Assembly: GCF_042159835.1 (NCBI RefSeq)
Contig: NZ_JBBVGT010000002.1
Coordinates: forward strand, 1,674,001 to 1,738,000
Length of the DNA stretch: 64,000 nucleotides
Direction: 5' to 3'
From: Albibacterium profundi
GTDB lineage: Bacteria; Bacteroidota; Bacteroidia; Sphingobacteriales; Sphingobacteriaceae
Part shown: piece after piece, positions 63,671 through 64,000 of the stretch
Layout: the number at the start of each line of letters is the position of its first letter
Position numbering within the stretch: the stretch's first letter is position 1
Notes under the pieces: model-generated
What the model was told of the DNA's origin: nothing
What the model saw: the letters and a program-made list of their open reading frames with translations, nothing else
Database searches by the model: none
Made by a program: the position numbers and the translations under genes

Positions 63671-63700
63671 AAAACCCCTGCCCATCAGGGGTTTTGTTAT
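63671..63700 (+). terminator. Hairpin terminator after operon C
   Basis: AAAACCCCTG, 5-base loop, CAGGGGTTTT, then GTTATTTTAT. It lies between the MFS gene and the convergent glutathione peroxidase stop at 63702. Confidence 0.8.
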
Positions 63701-63701
63701 T

Positions 63702-64000
63702 TTATAAGTTTTTGGTAATCTCGAAAGATAAAGGTTTAACAGCCGACCGATACCGATGGATCAACTTGCCATTTTCGTCAATAAGAAATTTCTCAAAGTT
63801 CCACTTAATTTCCCCGGTAAAATCTGGATTATTAGCGGAGGTGAGGTATTTAAATAAAGCATTGATGTCTTCTCCCTTAACGCTCGTTTTTTCAGCTAAA
63901 GTGAAGGTCACTCCGTAATTTTTCTCACAAAATGTTTGGATATCCTCATTGCTTCCGGGTTCTTGGCCGCCGAAATTATTCGCGGGCACTCCAATTACAA
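63702..64000 (-). CDS. Glutathione peroxidase family protein, C-terminal part (5' end outside window)
   Basis: The frame stops at TAA (63704-63702) and stays open to the right edge. About 99 residues are seen: VIGVPANNFGGQEPGSNEDI matches the conserved FPCNQFGGQEPG block with the usual Cys replaced by Ala, and WNFEKFLIDENGKLIHRY carries the catalytic-tetrad Trp/Asn region. The family reduces peroxides, in bacteria usually with thioredoxin. The catalytic Cys lies outside the window. Confidence 0.92.
   Translation of the reverse strand, partial: VIGVPANNFGGQEPGSNEDIQTFCEKNYGVTFTLAEKTSVKGEDINALFKYLTSANNPDFTGEIKWNFEKFLIDENGKLIHRYRSAVKPLSFEITKNL

Overview
The window looks like a chromosomal segment of a Bacteroidota bacterium, most likely of the Sphingobacteriaceae type. 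Supporting signs are several SusC/SusD pairs, TAnnTTTG promoter elements, the rpmB-rpmG-DUF4295-ftsY-rimO gene order, bacillithiol synthesis (bshC) and many short-lipobox lipoproteins. The genus cannot be named from the sequence alone. No rRNA, CRISPR array, transposase or integrase was seen. One tRNA gene (Val, TAC) is present.

Layout. Positions 1-17.6 kb are mostly housekeeping: the end of a sensor kinase, its OmpR-type regulator, a small TPR-like membrane protein, hemE and a hemJ-like gene; then on the minus strand bshC, rimO, ftsY, DUF4295, rpmG and rpmB; then acs, csbD, surE, a small membrane protein, lpxB, a GH29 fucosidase, a lipoprotein, an SDR, an LPG-synthase-like membrane protein, a lipocalin-like lipoprotein and tRNA-Val. 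From 17.7 to 21.7 kb a secreted six-bladed propeller protein is paired with an outer-membrane barrel protein.

From 22.1 to 63.5 kb lies a large sialoglycan-utilisation region. Operon A (22110-37881, plus strand) reads FAS1 lipoprotein, SusC, SusD, FAS1 lipoprotein, short SusC, SusD, sialidase-like propeller, sialidase. After a DJ-1/PfpI gene and a secreted protein, a minus-strand block holds SusC/SusD, an SSS symporter, a 35-residue membrane protein and a PIG-L deacetylase. A FadR-type GntR regulator (49204) is divergent from the deacetylase. Operon B (50043-57329) is SusC, SusD, sialidase, sulfatase. Operon C (57422-63520) is sialidase, sialidase, NanA, NanM, NanT. Together these encode outer-membrane capture, release of sialic acid, mutarotation, inner-membrane uptake and cleavage to ManNAc plus pyruvate. 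No nanE or nanK is visible here.

Main observations. (1) A 15-bp palindrome, ATATGTAGAACATAT, sits directly after the -7 element of operons A and C inside an identical 26-bp block. A near-copy precedes operon B and a degenerate copy lies beside the GntR gene, so this is a candidate regulon operator. (2) The sialidase-like protein at 34688 appears to have lost the arginine triad, the acid/base Asp and the nucleophilic Tyr, and may be a binding protein. (3) Operon A alternates FAS1 lipoproteins with two SusCD pairs. (4) A 35-residue single-span membrane protein (46461-46568) overlaps both its neighbours. (5) An identical 28-bp element followed by a hairpin terminator occurs at the 3' ends of both operon A and operon C.
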